Assembly (NCBI RefSeq): GCF_030463535.1
Contig: NC_132896.1
Coordinates: forward strand, 27,963,709-28,027,708
Direction of reading: 5' to 3'
DNA: 64,000 nucleotides
Source: Salminus brasiliensis
Lineage: Eukaryota; Chordata; Actinopteri; Characiformes; Bryconidae
Shown here: positions 1-11,300 of the stretch, piece after piece
Position numbering within the stretch: position 1 is the first letter of the stretch
How the letters are laid out: every line of letters begins with the position of its first letter
Translations under genes and position numbers: made by a program
Notes under the pieces: model-generated
What the model was told of the DNA's origin: nothing
Seen by the model: the letters and a program-made list of their open reading frames with translations, nothing else
Databases searched by the model: none

Positions 1-1740
1 CAGTCAGACTTTTGTCTCGTTCCTCCTCTTCCTTCTCCATATCAAGCGCAACATATCGAACAGGCCTGCGAGGACATGCCCTGATACGAGAGCTGTGGCC
101 CTGCATGGCCGCAAACAAACATAATTGCCTAATCTAATCGCATTGCTCGTGGCATTTATGTTTACTTTAGGCTACAGCGTCTCCGTGAAGGCCATGGCTG
201 TGCGACCGTGAATGCCACATTGTTCCGGGGCCCCCCTGGCAGATGCAATCTTCTGCTCGGACGCCGCTCTCGCTCCCTCTTTCCTCTCGTTCCCATCCTG
301 ACTCCCACCCCCATTCACTCTACAACCCCCCCGTCCCCACACTTCCAAAAAAAACCAACCCTCCCCAACATCTCTCTTCTGCCAGGCTCGGCGACAGGCT
401 GTTGAGTCTGAGGCGTATGCTGAGGGCAAAAAAGGAGACTCCACTTGCTTACGCTTCACCTGCAGCCCTGATGGAGTGGAGTCACTGAGCTGTGCTATCT
501 GCTCCCTCATCAGCGGGCCAGGCCAGCATTCAGCCGCCGCTGAATGGAAAGTGGCGGCTCATTTTCCGGGGAGGAGGGGGGGGGGCTGAGGGGTGGGAGG
601 AAGACGAAGGCCGGAGACCGGCTAATGCGAGAGGATCGCATTCGTCGAAACAAAGCCGGAGGACAGGCTTTTAAGAGGTCTCACGCTCCAAACCTGGGCT
701 TGAACTCGAGAGAAAGAGGGTTTAAGGCTGATGCTGGTTGGATTACAAATGCAGCGCATTCACAGGGATGAGGGAGACGAGGGAATACACTGTCACTCCA
801 CACCACACCATCGTTTGTGCACAGCCACTTTTAATCCTTTGGCCTTTTACTAACACCATTAGAGCAACGTGAAGAATTTCTGACTCTCCCTAAAGACGTC
901 ATCATTCACTTCCACACAAAAGGTCCAGGCCTAGTTCTTGTCTAGCAGACAACAATGAATAGGGTCCAGATTTTTTTATAGGATCCATTTAAGCTGAACT
1001 GTCAGACTGCATAAATAATAACGTGGATCAACCTCTGCTACCTGAAATGCCACCAGAGAATGCACTACCACGGTGCGAAAAGGTCCCCTGTGCAAATCAC
1101 TAAATTCCACCAGCGTCTCCAACCAAAACTCGTGGCCTCGTATTTATGAATTTTTGAAAAACGGCTAGGTCTCTTGTTATGACGTGTTGTGCAACAGTTT
1201 CTGGCAGGGGGACCCCTGGCCTGGTTTGTCTCTAGCTACTCTAGTCATCACATATTAGTCCGGACACGTTCAAACTATAGACAAAAAGTGCAGAAACGGC
1301 TCGTTCTACTCACCCCGAGCGCAGTCTGTCAGGAAAACAATGTCAAAAAGGACAAAAACAATCCACAACACTTCCATGATGTCCCTTCCAAAAAGGCCTC
1401 TGCTGCTTCGGTCTCTACGGGAAAAGAGGGACAAACTTAAGTAAGTCAAGAACAAGCTGAAATCGTGTAAATAGGGGCGCAAATGGGAGACGGGTTGCAG
1501 TCAAATCAAGCTCAATTTCATAATTTCGCTTGGTGGAAGGTCAAGGCACTGGGGAAATGTGTAACACAATTACAGTCTTGGAACCAATCACAATAAAACA
1601 AGCTGTTAATCATTCAACATATTGAATATCCAGGAGGATGGGAAGCAGCAAACAGTTCTGCTGCCTAGACTGAGTCTTTCCAGGGTCAGAGGATATTGTA
1701 GAAATTCCCCATTATAAATATAATGGGTACTCCCATAGAA

Positions 1741-1810
1741 CATATACATACATAAACAACATACATACATATATATATATATATATTATATATATTATAT
1801 ATATGTAATA

Positions 1811-1848
<38 letters not shown>

Positions 1849-1852
1849 CACA
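1741..1852. repeat. AT/ACAT microsatellite
   Basis: Simple repeat of catacata and atat units, about 110 bp, ending in a short (AC)n run. Confidence 0.9.
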
Positions 1853-2144
1853 TTAACACACAATATGGACATCCTTTAGGCTCAATAAAAAAATTCAGAG
1901 CCTTAACTTACCAACAGTCCAGCAAAATAATGAATGTCTTCCCCAGGACTGACAGAAAGACCATGCTTACATCTCCCACAGCTCCAGACCAGTGGACTTC
2001 AGCTTATTTACACTGACAGCAGTTCTCCAAAATCCGAAACAACAGTCCACAACAATAATAATCCACAAAAGACGAACCACCACTCCCTCTCCTTCAGTGT
2101 TTGCCGAGAGCTCACAGGTCTCTCCCCCCTCCACCACCACCTTC

Positions 2145-2178
2145 ACCTCCTCCTCCTCCTCCTCCTCCTCCTCCTCCT
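2145..2178. repeat. (CCT)n trinucleotide repeat
   Basis: About 11 tandem CTC/CCT triplets. They give artefactual poly-Ser, poly-Leu and poly-Glu open frames on the two strands. Confidence 0.9.
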
Positions 2179-2439
2179 GCTCCCAGTTCAGCTCTCTGGC
2201 TGGATCCCGTCTATCGAGGTGGTAAATGAACCAGTGTGTGGATGACAGTCCAGTCCAGCTCCGACCCTGCAGGCTCCCGGAGTTCACTCACAGTTCAGAC
2301 GCGCCGTACGCTCGATATCCTCCAGCTTGTCGGTTCTTCAACAGCTGAGTGTGGCGATAACACCCCCCCTCACCCAGAAGACTGCAGAAATTAGCAGTGT
2401 TTGTTCAAACTGGCCGCCTGCGCTGCGCCGTTAGCTCGG

Positions 2440-2530
2440 GATTTAGCCGAACAGCAGAGCCACACACTCCGCCAGCCCGGCCCCGCCCCGCGGCCAACTT
2501 CTGACCAATCAGAGCGCAGCTTTCTATAAA
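2440..2530 (-). promoter_or_regulatory. GC-rich CCAAT promoter-like block
   Basis: A GC-box cluster lies at 2479-2492 and a CCAAT box at 2505-2509. Sequence is GC-rich to the left and strongly AT-rich to the right. On the minus strand, candidate splice donors follow at about 2376 (gtgagg) and about 2290 (gtgagt). This suggests the promoter and non-coding first exon of a minus-strand gene that leaves the window on the left. Strand and gene identity are inference. Confidence 0.35.
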
Positions 2531-3214
2531 CACTGCGAAATCCTGAAATACCTCATTTGACTGGATATTGACCTTAATCTGCGACCCCTGAAATCATGAG
2601 GCAGTACTTAATAGTATATAAGGGAACCTAAAAAGCAAAGATATAAAAAGCACTGACATTTTATTATTTTATTATTGATAATATTTATAATATTAAAATA
2701 TTTTACTATGTAAAGGGAGTGTCTTAAATATCAATTCATTTAAATGTTTACAAAAAACTCTTAAAATCCGATATAGCTTGGTGTCCTTTTTTATTTTAGG
2801 GATTAAATACAAAATAATATTAAAATGTAACATTTAATAATGTTTGGTTAATGTTTTAAATATGTTAAATTTAAAAAATATATTATTTAATTTTAATATT
2901 ATATAACTGTTTTATCAAATCCCAGAACTAATCTACTCTATAGACAGCCTAGAAACACGACAGGCCCAGGTGAGAAGATATCAGCCAATGTGAGGAAACT
3001 TGATAAACATTTTTAATGATATGTTTTAATCTAGCCCAAAAATATATATTAGTAAAATAACTTTGCCTATTATTTCTTATTTACTTACTAATTTTTCTTT
3101 AAAAAAATAACAACAGTATTTACAATCATTTACAATTAATATAACAAGCAAAAAGCTTAAAATACCATTTTCAAATATTGAATTATAAGATCTATTACTG
3201 TTAGATCGATTCAG
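2531..3214. other. AT-rich intergenic DNA
   Basis: Strongly AT-rich sequence with no gene or recognised element. Confidence 0.6.
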
Positions 3215-4075
3215 TGGCATGCAGAAGTTTGTAGACTCCTGGTCAGAAAGTCTTAAAAGAAAAGACGATTCTTTTCAACCTTTAAAGCAAGATTTAGCAT
3301 GTTTTGTTTTGTTCAGTTTTAGAGTAAAAAAGGAAAGTGGCACCAGGCAAAAGTTTGGTCACCCCAAGACATCTCTGAGCTCTCAGCTCTTTAATTAGCT
3401 TGTTCACCATCTCTGTTAGGAAAATTCAAAGCCTAATAAATACTCCCACTGTTCAAACTTTGCCCCAAAGAAGCAGGTGCCTTGAGTCCAAACAGCTGCC
3501 TAACACTCTATCAATTAAAAATAAAAGGTAGATGTCCGGTTGGGCTCTGGAAGACCGAGATAACATTCAGAGAGAACTGCTTGTAGAATTGCAAAAGATA
3601 TTCAGGGCAATTTAGCAGACTCTGGAGTGGTGGTGCACTGTTCTACTGTGCAGCAACACCTGTACAAATAAGACAAGTCATAGAAGAGCAGGAAGAAGAA
3701 GAAACCTGTCCTGCATTCGTACCACAGAATTCAGTGTCAGTTTATGTTCTGGAGACGAGTCTGTGGACGGATGAAGTTAAAGTTAAGGCCTTGTTGCTGT
3801 TCTGAGCAAAGGTACGTTTCGAGAAAAAGGGGTTTCAGAACTGCTTTCCTACTGTTGAGCTCAGAGAGGGATTGACCATACTCTGGGCTTGTGTTGCAGC
3901 CAGTGGCCGGGGGGACATTTGAATGGGCTTAGTTAAATACCAGCTGATTCTCGAAGCAAACTGGATGAATCTACATCTAGATTAAATTGTCCTTAAATCC
4001 ACAATAACCTACCTCAAGAGGTACAAGCTGAAGATTTTGACCTAACCCTCCAAAGGAAGAGGTCAGTGGAGAAAG
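3215..4075 (+). mobile_element. Degenerate Tc1/mariner element
   Basis: The left end (gcatgcagaagtttgtagac) is a mutated form of the terminal repeat of a widespread vertebrate Tc1/mariner family. Near 3885-4045 the sequence follows the catalytic part of a Tc1-type transposase gene at nucleotide level: a 'gggcttgtgttgcagccagtgg' type stretch, then a 'ccacaat..cctacctcaagagg..caagctgaag' type stretch. No open frame survives, so this is a dead copy. The right boundary is uncertain. Confidence 0.7.
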
Positions 4076-4089
4076 TAGGCCCCATGAAA

Positions 4090-5210
4090 CCTATATAATC
4101 AGGTATTTTGTGTTTCTGTAAGTTGCAAGTCTCTGAAACTGTAACACAGCCTGTCTAACTGTAATACAGCTCAGTGTAATAGACTACTTTATTTTTTTTG
4201 GAGGCCATAAACCATTACAATGGAACAATTAGTTATTACGTCAGTTTGGGCTAAATTGGGACAGTACTAAGTACCTAGATAAGTAGGGTAATCAGTTTAA
4301 CAGTGTCTGTGGGGTATTGTATGTAAATGTGTAGTTTTATTATATATGATTGCAAAGGTTTTTTTAAGGAAAAGGCTGGTTACAGATGAAGAAGAAGAAG
4401 AAGTGATATAAGGAGAAGAGCCTGGGAACTTTTCAGTCCTCGAAAATGTTTAGCTTGTTGCTGAAAAAAAGAGCAAACAGTTCATTAATAAACTAAATTG
4501 TGTTCATAAAGTAATAAAGTAAGGTACGTAATAAAATAGGTGATTGTAGAGCATGCCATCCTCAATAAATAAACAAATAAATATATAAAAACCTGCACTA
4601 TTACTACTGTCCTTATCCATTATTTTACTACTGATTTTACTGATACCTGATCAATACTTCACTGATTAGGAGTATTATTTTGCCATTTAAAAAAGTCCAT
4701 GCACAATGTGTTAATTAAACAAATAAGTGCTTTTTATTTTTACCCTTAAATAACTTTTATTTTACCTTTTTAAAAATATGTACTTTTGATTTTACCTTTT
4801 TTTAAATCTGTCCTTGCATCTTCATAGAAATCAGTACTTTTTATTTTACCTATTAATACAATCTGTGCTTTTATAGTGTAAATGTAGGGGCTCTGCTTCG
4901 TACTGAAGCGAGTTACTGTATATTCAGTAGTAGAATACACTGATCTGCAGCTACTTTGTCATCAAAAGCAAGAACAACAACACAACAATAAATCTACACT
5001 GTATATACCATAATTTCACACTGTATTATATAGTAAACTATATAAAGCTATACAATTTTAGTATATAATATAATTTTTATGAATTTTCTGCACAGTACTG
5101 TGCATTGTCTTTTGCTAGGAAATGACCAGCCACATATCTCTGTTAACCCAGATGTTCCTTCCAGATGTTTTCAGCGCTAGAATTATATTTACACTGGAAC
5201 ACTGTTGCAG
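4090..5210. other. AT-rich intergenic DNA, no gene seen
   Basis: AT-rich sequence with short poly-T and tttta runs. I recognise no exon, RNA gene or complete repeat element. Confidence 0.6.
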
Positions 5211-5215
5211 TTGCA

Positions 5216-5288
5216 ATACTACTACTACTACTACTACTAACAACAACAACAACAACAACAACAACAATAATAATAATAATAATAATAA
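5216..5288. repeat. Compound (ACT)n(AAC)n(AAT)n microsatellite
   Basis: Three adjacent trinucleotide tracts run into each other and differ stepwise by one base. The compound tract leaves long frames open on both strands (poly-Thr/Asn, poly-Ile/Val); these are not genes. Confidence 0.95.
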
Positions 5289-5394
5289 AATCATATTTAA
5301 GTGGAAATGTGAATTTGGAGAAATACAGTGGCCACATCAGTTCTGTAGCAGTTTAGGGGGAAATTAAAAATAACAAAAATAGTTCGTCATCGCG

Positions 5395-5402
5395 TGACGT
5401 CA
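5395..5402. promoter_or_regulatory. Full palindromic CRE motif
   Basis: TGACGTCA, the consensus CREB/ATF site, inside a small CpG-containing patch. Only the motif is seen; no nearby start site supports use. Confidence 0.3.
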
Positions 5403-5550
5403 TCGTGGTAATGACCTAAAACCAACTAGGGATGACCTCATCACTTCAACAGATGCTGAACAATGTATCTAATGGACTGAACGAAATTGCATTGATACAT
5501 TATATACGTGCTTCAAATGTGGGTCTAGTCACATGAGCCATATTAAATCA

Positions 5551-5551
5551 G

Positions 5552-5584
<33 letters not shown>
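5551..5584. repeat. (TCAA)n tetranucleotide repeat
   Basis: Eight or so perfect caat units. Confidence 0.95.
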
Positions 5585-5585
<1 letters not shown>

Positions 5586-5902
5586 CAGAAATAAATGAAT
5601 ATCGCGCGTTTCTTTTGGTGAAGGGAGGGGGCTCCGCAGTGAAGCCCATTACCTCACACACACTGCCATCTAGTGGATCTCCTGCACACTGACACGACCC
5701 TGCAGGAGCGGAGCGGCGCCACGAGCCTAAATCAGGAGGGGAGAAGACTGTGGTGATGGTGCTTACTGTTACTGTACCGATCAGGTAGAGATGACTCGAA
5801 CTTCAGTCGCGTGTATTAATTTTTACTAAAACAAAGAACCAAATTCACATCACTGTGAACATCATCCACAGCAGAGCCATTAACACCTAAAAGAGACATA
5901 AG

Positions 5903-5921
5903 CGGCCACCAGGGGGCCCTC
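5903..5921 (+). promoter_or_regulatory. Near-consensus CTCF motif, forward
   Basis: The core GGCCACCAGGGGGC matches the established CTCF binding consensus over its central 14 bases, with differences only at the edges. It lies between the Tc1-rich left flank and the 3' end of rnf4. Its orientation faces the reverse-oriented motif at 22868-22886. Binding itself is inference. Confidence 0.55.
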
Positions 5922-6059
5922 TAACGACTGCTGTACCGTTCCCGTGTTTACTGATGCTCACATGAGGGAGGACGAGTGACGGGGGATTACCACTAATTAT
6001 GGATTAATAATACCCTTATTTCACATGTATTCGTCTTTATAATTTGATTTAATAAAATG

Positions 6060-6565
6060 TTTCCTCTATTTAACAATTAATTCCCCCAAGTAATGAATCG
6101 TTCCCACGCTTTAATAATCAATTCTCCCAATAGATGAATCAATTCCTTAATCAATTCTCCCAATTAATGAATCATTTCCTTAAACAAGTCTCCCAGTTAA
6201 CAAATCGTCCCCACGCTTTGATAATCAATTATCCCAATTAATGAATCGTTTCCTTAATCAATTCTCCCAATTACTGAATCATTCTCTCACTTTAATAATC
6301 AATTCTCCCCATTGATGAATCAATTCCTTAATCAATTCTCCCAATTAATGAATCATTTCCTTAAACAAGTCTCCCAGTTAACAAATCGTCCCCACGCTTT
6401 GATAATCAATTATCCCAATTAATGAATCGTTTCCTTAATCAATTCTCCCAATTACTGAATCATTCTCTCACTTTAATAATCAATTCTCCCCATTGATGAA
6501 TCAATTCCTTAATCAATTCTCCCAATTAATGCATTGTTTCCTTAATCAATTCTCCCAATTAATGA
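6060..6565. repeat. Tandem array with 181-bp higher-order period
   Basis: Degenerate tandem repeat of a roughly 30-40 bp unit built around 'aatcaattctcccaattaatg'. A longer block containing 'taaacaagtctcccagttaac' occurs at 6181 and again at 6362, so a 181-bp multimer was duplicated with almost no change. Non-coding. Confidence 0.85.
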
Positions 6566-7224
6566 GTCACTGGCCTTTAATTGGAAGTTAGGTACACCTT
6601 TAAATAATTACTAGAATTATCAATTAAATTAATCAAATTATAAGTACTGTTAGTGTCGACACACAAGGAAAACAATGCCTTCCATTGTTTGGGTTGATTG
6701 ATTTGGGTTTATTGATTTTCCCCCATTTGCCAACATGCATCGACTTAATGGAACAACAGAAATAATGACTCATTAGAAATGTGCCTCATGCCTTTTATAA
6801 TGTTTGGTAAAATGCAAGTAATATATAATAAAATATTTCAGAACTTGCTTTTTAAGAACTGCACTGGACCTTAAGTTTCAAACATTCAGTTTTTCAAGAA
6901 AAGTCTAGTGTTCAGGAATGTTTTCTTATTCAGGGTTTGTTTTATATACACAAGGATCGAACATTATAAGAGCAGACCTGTGCACAACTCTGATTAAAAT
7001 AAATAAAAAAATAATAATAATAAAAAAAATTAATCTGACATCTGACTTGTTGGGACCTCTCAATAATTTAAAGGAATTTCTTAGGAAGATATTTGTTACT
7101 GAGGCTCATTATTATTATTTTTTTAGGAAAGCTTTTATAAATCCTGTACTGACTTTTGTAGTTTCGGGTTCTAGCAGATACGAACTAGCTATGGGTATTT
7201 ACTGAGTAAAGGAAGTATCATTTT
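6566..7224. other. AT-rich intergenic DNA
   Basis: No exon or recognised element. An open frame at 6918-7205 is AT-biased and resembles no known protein. Confidence 0.55.
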
Positions 7225-7275
7225 TGTAAGTCACTCTGGATAAGAGCATCTGCTAAATGCCCTAAATGTAAACAT
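7225..7275 (+). mobile_element. SINE 3'-tail fragment
   Basis: Contains the 'gtaagtcactctggataagagc..tctgctaaatg' tail common to many fish SINEs and their LINE partners. The same tail, reversed, ends the SINE at 32472-32698. No tRNA-like head is present, so this is a 5'-truncated copy. Confidence 0.7.
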
Positions 7276-7445
7276 ACCCGTCCAAAGAATAAATGTAATG
7301 ACAAAGTTTGGCAAAAGCTAGTTTGCCTGACTGCTGTACACCAGTCTCCTCTGCCTGCAGTGATACTGCAATTTACCCTCCCTTGATGACCCTGCAGGTC
7401 TATCCATAGAAATCCAGCAATGGCAACAACTGAGCACAGTAGGTT

Positions 7446-7451
7446 TTTATT
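7446..7451 (-). terminator. rnf4: rnf4 polyadenylation signal
   Basis: AATAAA on the minus strand, about 765 bp downstream of the rnf4 stop codon. It is the plausible end of the last exon, making a 3' UTR of roughly 0.8 kb (about 7430-8215). Confidence 0.5.
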
Positions 7452-8215
7452 GAAACGAGCTCTCATTTTAACAACGTTCTGGAACATAGTTCTTAACTTA
7501 CTCAACCTTTGTACATTAAATACATACACATATTTACAATTAACGGATGCAAGAAGGACAACCCAACCAAACTGCACCCGCATTTAGTACACATTGCAAT
7601 GACACACCCCAACAGCAGATCACTAAGCTCACAAAATCGTGTCAGACAATTAAAAGGAATGTAGCCCCAAACTGCACATATTTAACAAATGGCCAAAATT
7701 AAATGCTGTGAGCCAGTTTCCCGGATCCCGATCAAGCCGAAGCCTAGACTAAAAAGAATTCCCAAAGGTAATTCTCCACTGAAACTGAAATTCAGTCCAA
7801 GATGAGGCTCAAATCATGACCAGGAGACTGAGGTGTATTTTTCTTTTTCTTTTTTTTTTTGCTTTTTTGTATTCTTGATTCCCCAAGAGAGTGAAGAGGA
7901 GAAGCTATTAGGAACTGATTTTTAAAGCCCAGATTAATCGCAGTTCTACACTTCTACACAAGTGCTGCTCAAACACAGACTACGCAAAACAATCCTTCAT
8001 CAAGGATTCGGCTCATTTTTTTTTGCTCTTTATGAAAAGGTGGGTTGTTTATTTCATTGACATGAACCACTAATAGTCATCTGAAACTTCAAGGTCCAGG
8101 AGATGTTTCAAGAGAATCTTTCTGTGAATCGTTTGGCAGACATACAAACCAGTTTTGAAAGTGCACTGAGATCAGGTCACACGGGTCAGTTACAAAGACA
8201 GCTTCCCTTGACGTG

Positions 8216-8365
8216 TCAGATGTATATAGGGTGATATTGCTTGTGAGTGAGTTTCTTCCTGCATGTGGGACAGAAGTGAGCTCTGGCCAAGGAGTCGCGA
8301 ATGCACTGGCTGCAGAAGAGGTGGCCGCACTTGGTGGAGACCATGAGCCGGCCGCTTTCGATGAT
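8216..8365 (-). CDS. rnf4: rnf4 last coding exon (RING C-terminal half)
   Basis: Codes residues 135-183 from IIESGRL to the terminal HPIYI and a TGA stop at 8216-8218. It supplies six of the eight zinc ligands (C147 to C169) and the C-terminal tail that, in the known family, is needed for RING dimerisation and E2~ubiquitin activation. The acceptor reads cttccgcag. Confidence 0.95.
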   Translation of the reverse strand: MIESGRLMVSTKCGHLFCSQCIRDSLARAHFCPTCRKKLTHKQYHPIYI

Positions 8366-11300
8366 CTGCGGAAGATTGGTGAAAGGTTTATTTTTTAAAT
8401 GGCTTGTGCAGCTTTAGACAGTACACAGCTAACATCAGCAGGGGCTACATAAAACTTTCTATATAGATCGCAACTCCCGTCTCCATTTTACCTCAGTGTA
8501 AGCATCCATGCACACCGGGCAGCTAACAGCTCCTGGTGTTGACCTGTAAGGGACAGCCCACAATCAGTGAGCACACAGCTGGAGTTTACAGTTTCCTTTT
8601 CACTGTGATTTAGCAAAAGCACGAAAAGCTAATTTACATCACTACACAGAGTAACTGTATCCATTGAGCAGCTCAAATTACTTAAAGAAAAATAAAGTAA
8701 AAAAAAAAAAAATCTTACTGTATATTTTAAATACTGCGTTTGTTACCATATAGTTCCTGTGATTTTAAGACAAACAGATAACTGCATACTCAGAAAACGC
8801 TATCCAAAACCTGGAGGCCATTTTTAAAGCGGTCTGAAAGCTTCCCATAAACTGACATCTAACTTAATTTGGGTGGGTCATGACTGTTTGCAAACATAAG
8901 GAGATTAATGTTCCAAACTATGGACAGTATGACTTTGATGTAGTAAAATCAAAAGACTGTTCGAGAGACACAGCACAGCCGCGACAGTGCATAGTTAGCA
9001 TACTAATCATCAAGGTTGTGTACTTGTGTACTTGTACTTTAAAAATCCATAATATAAAAAAAGTTAATTAAACGGTGAATAGATTCTTTTTAAATAATTA
9101 ATATTTTAGGGTGAGCTTAAAGGGTACAGTGCTCAAAAACCAGAGCATCAGTCAGACAATTATACTTTTATAATCCAATGCACAATTTAATGCATAAAAT
9201 TATAAAATACTGCAGGACTAAACAGTGCGAGTGTAGTTACTTTTAATTCATCTTTAAAATTTAAGCAGGCCTTATAAATGCAGCCTAAAGATAAATATAA
9301 CATACAATAAATAAATCAATTTAATAATGGGACACAATTAGTCTGCTGCACTGTGGGAACAGTGGGGCGAAACCCAACTCCTTTTTAAAACAGCTTCAAC
9401 ACAGCTTTCAGTTTTACATTTTGCTTTTTTTTAGTTTATATAAACATCACAGCTGAACCAAAAACATGCTGGGTTAATCAGAAAACTAAGTTGGTCTTTT
9501 ACCATTGACCCCTAACTTCACTGCCAGGACTACAAGGGCAATAAGCTACACTTAATTTTAAAACGCACCAAACTCTGATCTGTGTAAGATGACCTGAACT
9601 AGAACCAATCATTTAACCTCAGCGCTTTTTCGCAGCAAACTACACGGCGAATTACTACATTAGGTATTCTGATCAGAGGCCAGTGTACAGCACAGTCTAT
9701 AAACAGAGTGGTGAGCACAACATTCTTCATAAAGCTCAGAGTAGCAGTGAAGCTCTAGGATCTGTGCCCATCTGTAAGGTCAAACAAAACTGCCTGCCTG
9801 ACAAACAAACAAAGAACAAACAAACAAAAAAAAATAACCCAAACAAAACAAAAGAAAGTAACCAGATCAGAAATCCTACTCTAAAAAGCTACATAAACAC
9901 AAGCCCTGATTCTGTAGTAAACATTGGAGGAGTGGGTGAAGACCAAAAGGCATATTGTGAAAGGTTTACCTGGCTCTGCTACTTGCACGAAGCGATGACA
10001 GTAGGGCTGGATTGAGGCTTAGGCTCGGCTCTTCGTCCTCATCGCTGCTCAAGACATAACTTTCCGTGCCCTGTCCACGTCTGCTCTGTGTACCTAGTAC
10101 AAATATAAAAATATGTGTTTCCAAAAAGGTTACAGCATAGAGAACGACATCACATCCCCAAAGCAACTGGGGTCTGTTATTACCCAGAGACTTAAAACAA
10201 GACTGAAAAGCAAATGCACATACAAGCTAATTTTCAATGCTACGTCTGAATTCCAATACAGCAACTGCAAAAAGCATTAAGGCTACAGTTAGCAAACATA
10301 CTGAACCAATAAAAACAAGACAAGGCGATTAATTAATTACCTTCCTCCACAAGCTGATTCCCACAAAAGCAGTGAGACGAGAAATAAGAAAAAAAAGCAA
10401 AATAAAGGGTTACGACAAGACATCTCAAACACCACAAACAACTCAGAGGTAAAGGTGAGTTTTTTTGGATGAAAACAGGACTTCACTTTTTAAGAAGTAT
10501 AATAATGCTGACCTAGCAGATATTAAAGGGCCAAAAACTCACCACCACAGAATCGTTATTAGTGAGGTCCACAACAGCTGGCTCTGATCCTTCACAGGTT
10601 AAGTCTACCACCTCTTCACCTTTCATGAGATAAGAGACAGACAGCAGGAGAAAATGAGGGTGGGGGTAAAAAGAAAAGTAAAAACCGACAACATGACTAA
10701 TGCTGTGCGTCACTCGTCTCTGCTGGGTTTATTAGAATGACGCCAGCTAATCAAAAGGTACCAACGAACAGTACAGCACTGATTCACTTACTGCTTAGTC
10801 TGTCGCTTTCTAGCACATCAATAGTTTCCATGACTGTCTGAGACATCTGAGTCCTAGCCCTCTTGTTGTTGCGTCGAGAACATGAAGAGGAACTTGACCG
10901 TCTTTTTCTTGGAGCCTGTGAAAAGAGGTCAGTTCAAATGATTAGTTTAACAATGTTTCCACCCTTGTCGACTAATTAACAGGTTACTTAATAGGCTAAT
11001 TAACAGAGCCAAGAGGTTTAGGGTGAACGCAAAGTGTGCAGTGAAAGACTGCTCCAAGACCAGGGGCCACATTCACACATGTCTTAAGAAAGAAACTCTC
11101 CTCATGTGACTTTTTTTTCCTAACTCATATCTAATAAAATAAAGTTTAGATAACCTTGTCCTGTTCAGAAGATCAGCCTCTAAAAGGAGCAGTTTAAACC
11201 ACTGAAATACTACAGTTAAATCTAAATCTAACTTCTTTTAAAAAGTGAAAATATGAGCGCTTGTCATTTTAACCCCCCCAAAATCCCTTTCAGAACATTC

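Larger units (their letters stand above)
1..2440. other. No recognised gene; low-complexity tracts
   Basis: I see no exon of a known protein family here on either strand. The stretch holds C- and G-rich low-complexity runs around 320-370 and 570-590 and otherwise unremarkable sequence. Its open frames are short and resemble no protein I know. It could hold the first intron or upstream region of a minus-strand gene that starts at the promoter-like block near 2440-2530 and continues off the left edge. Confidence 0.5.

Noticed and set aside
5122-5367. Poly-Thr/Asn frame
   Set aside because: Translation of a compound trinucleotide repeat.
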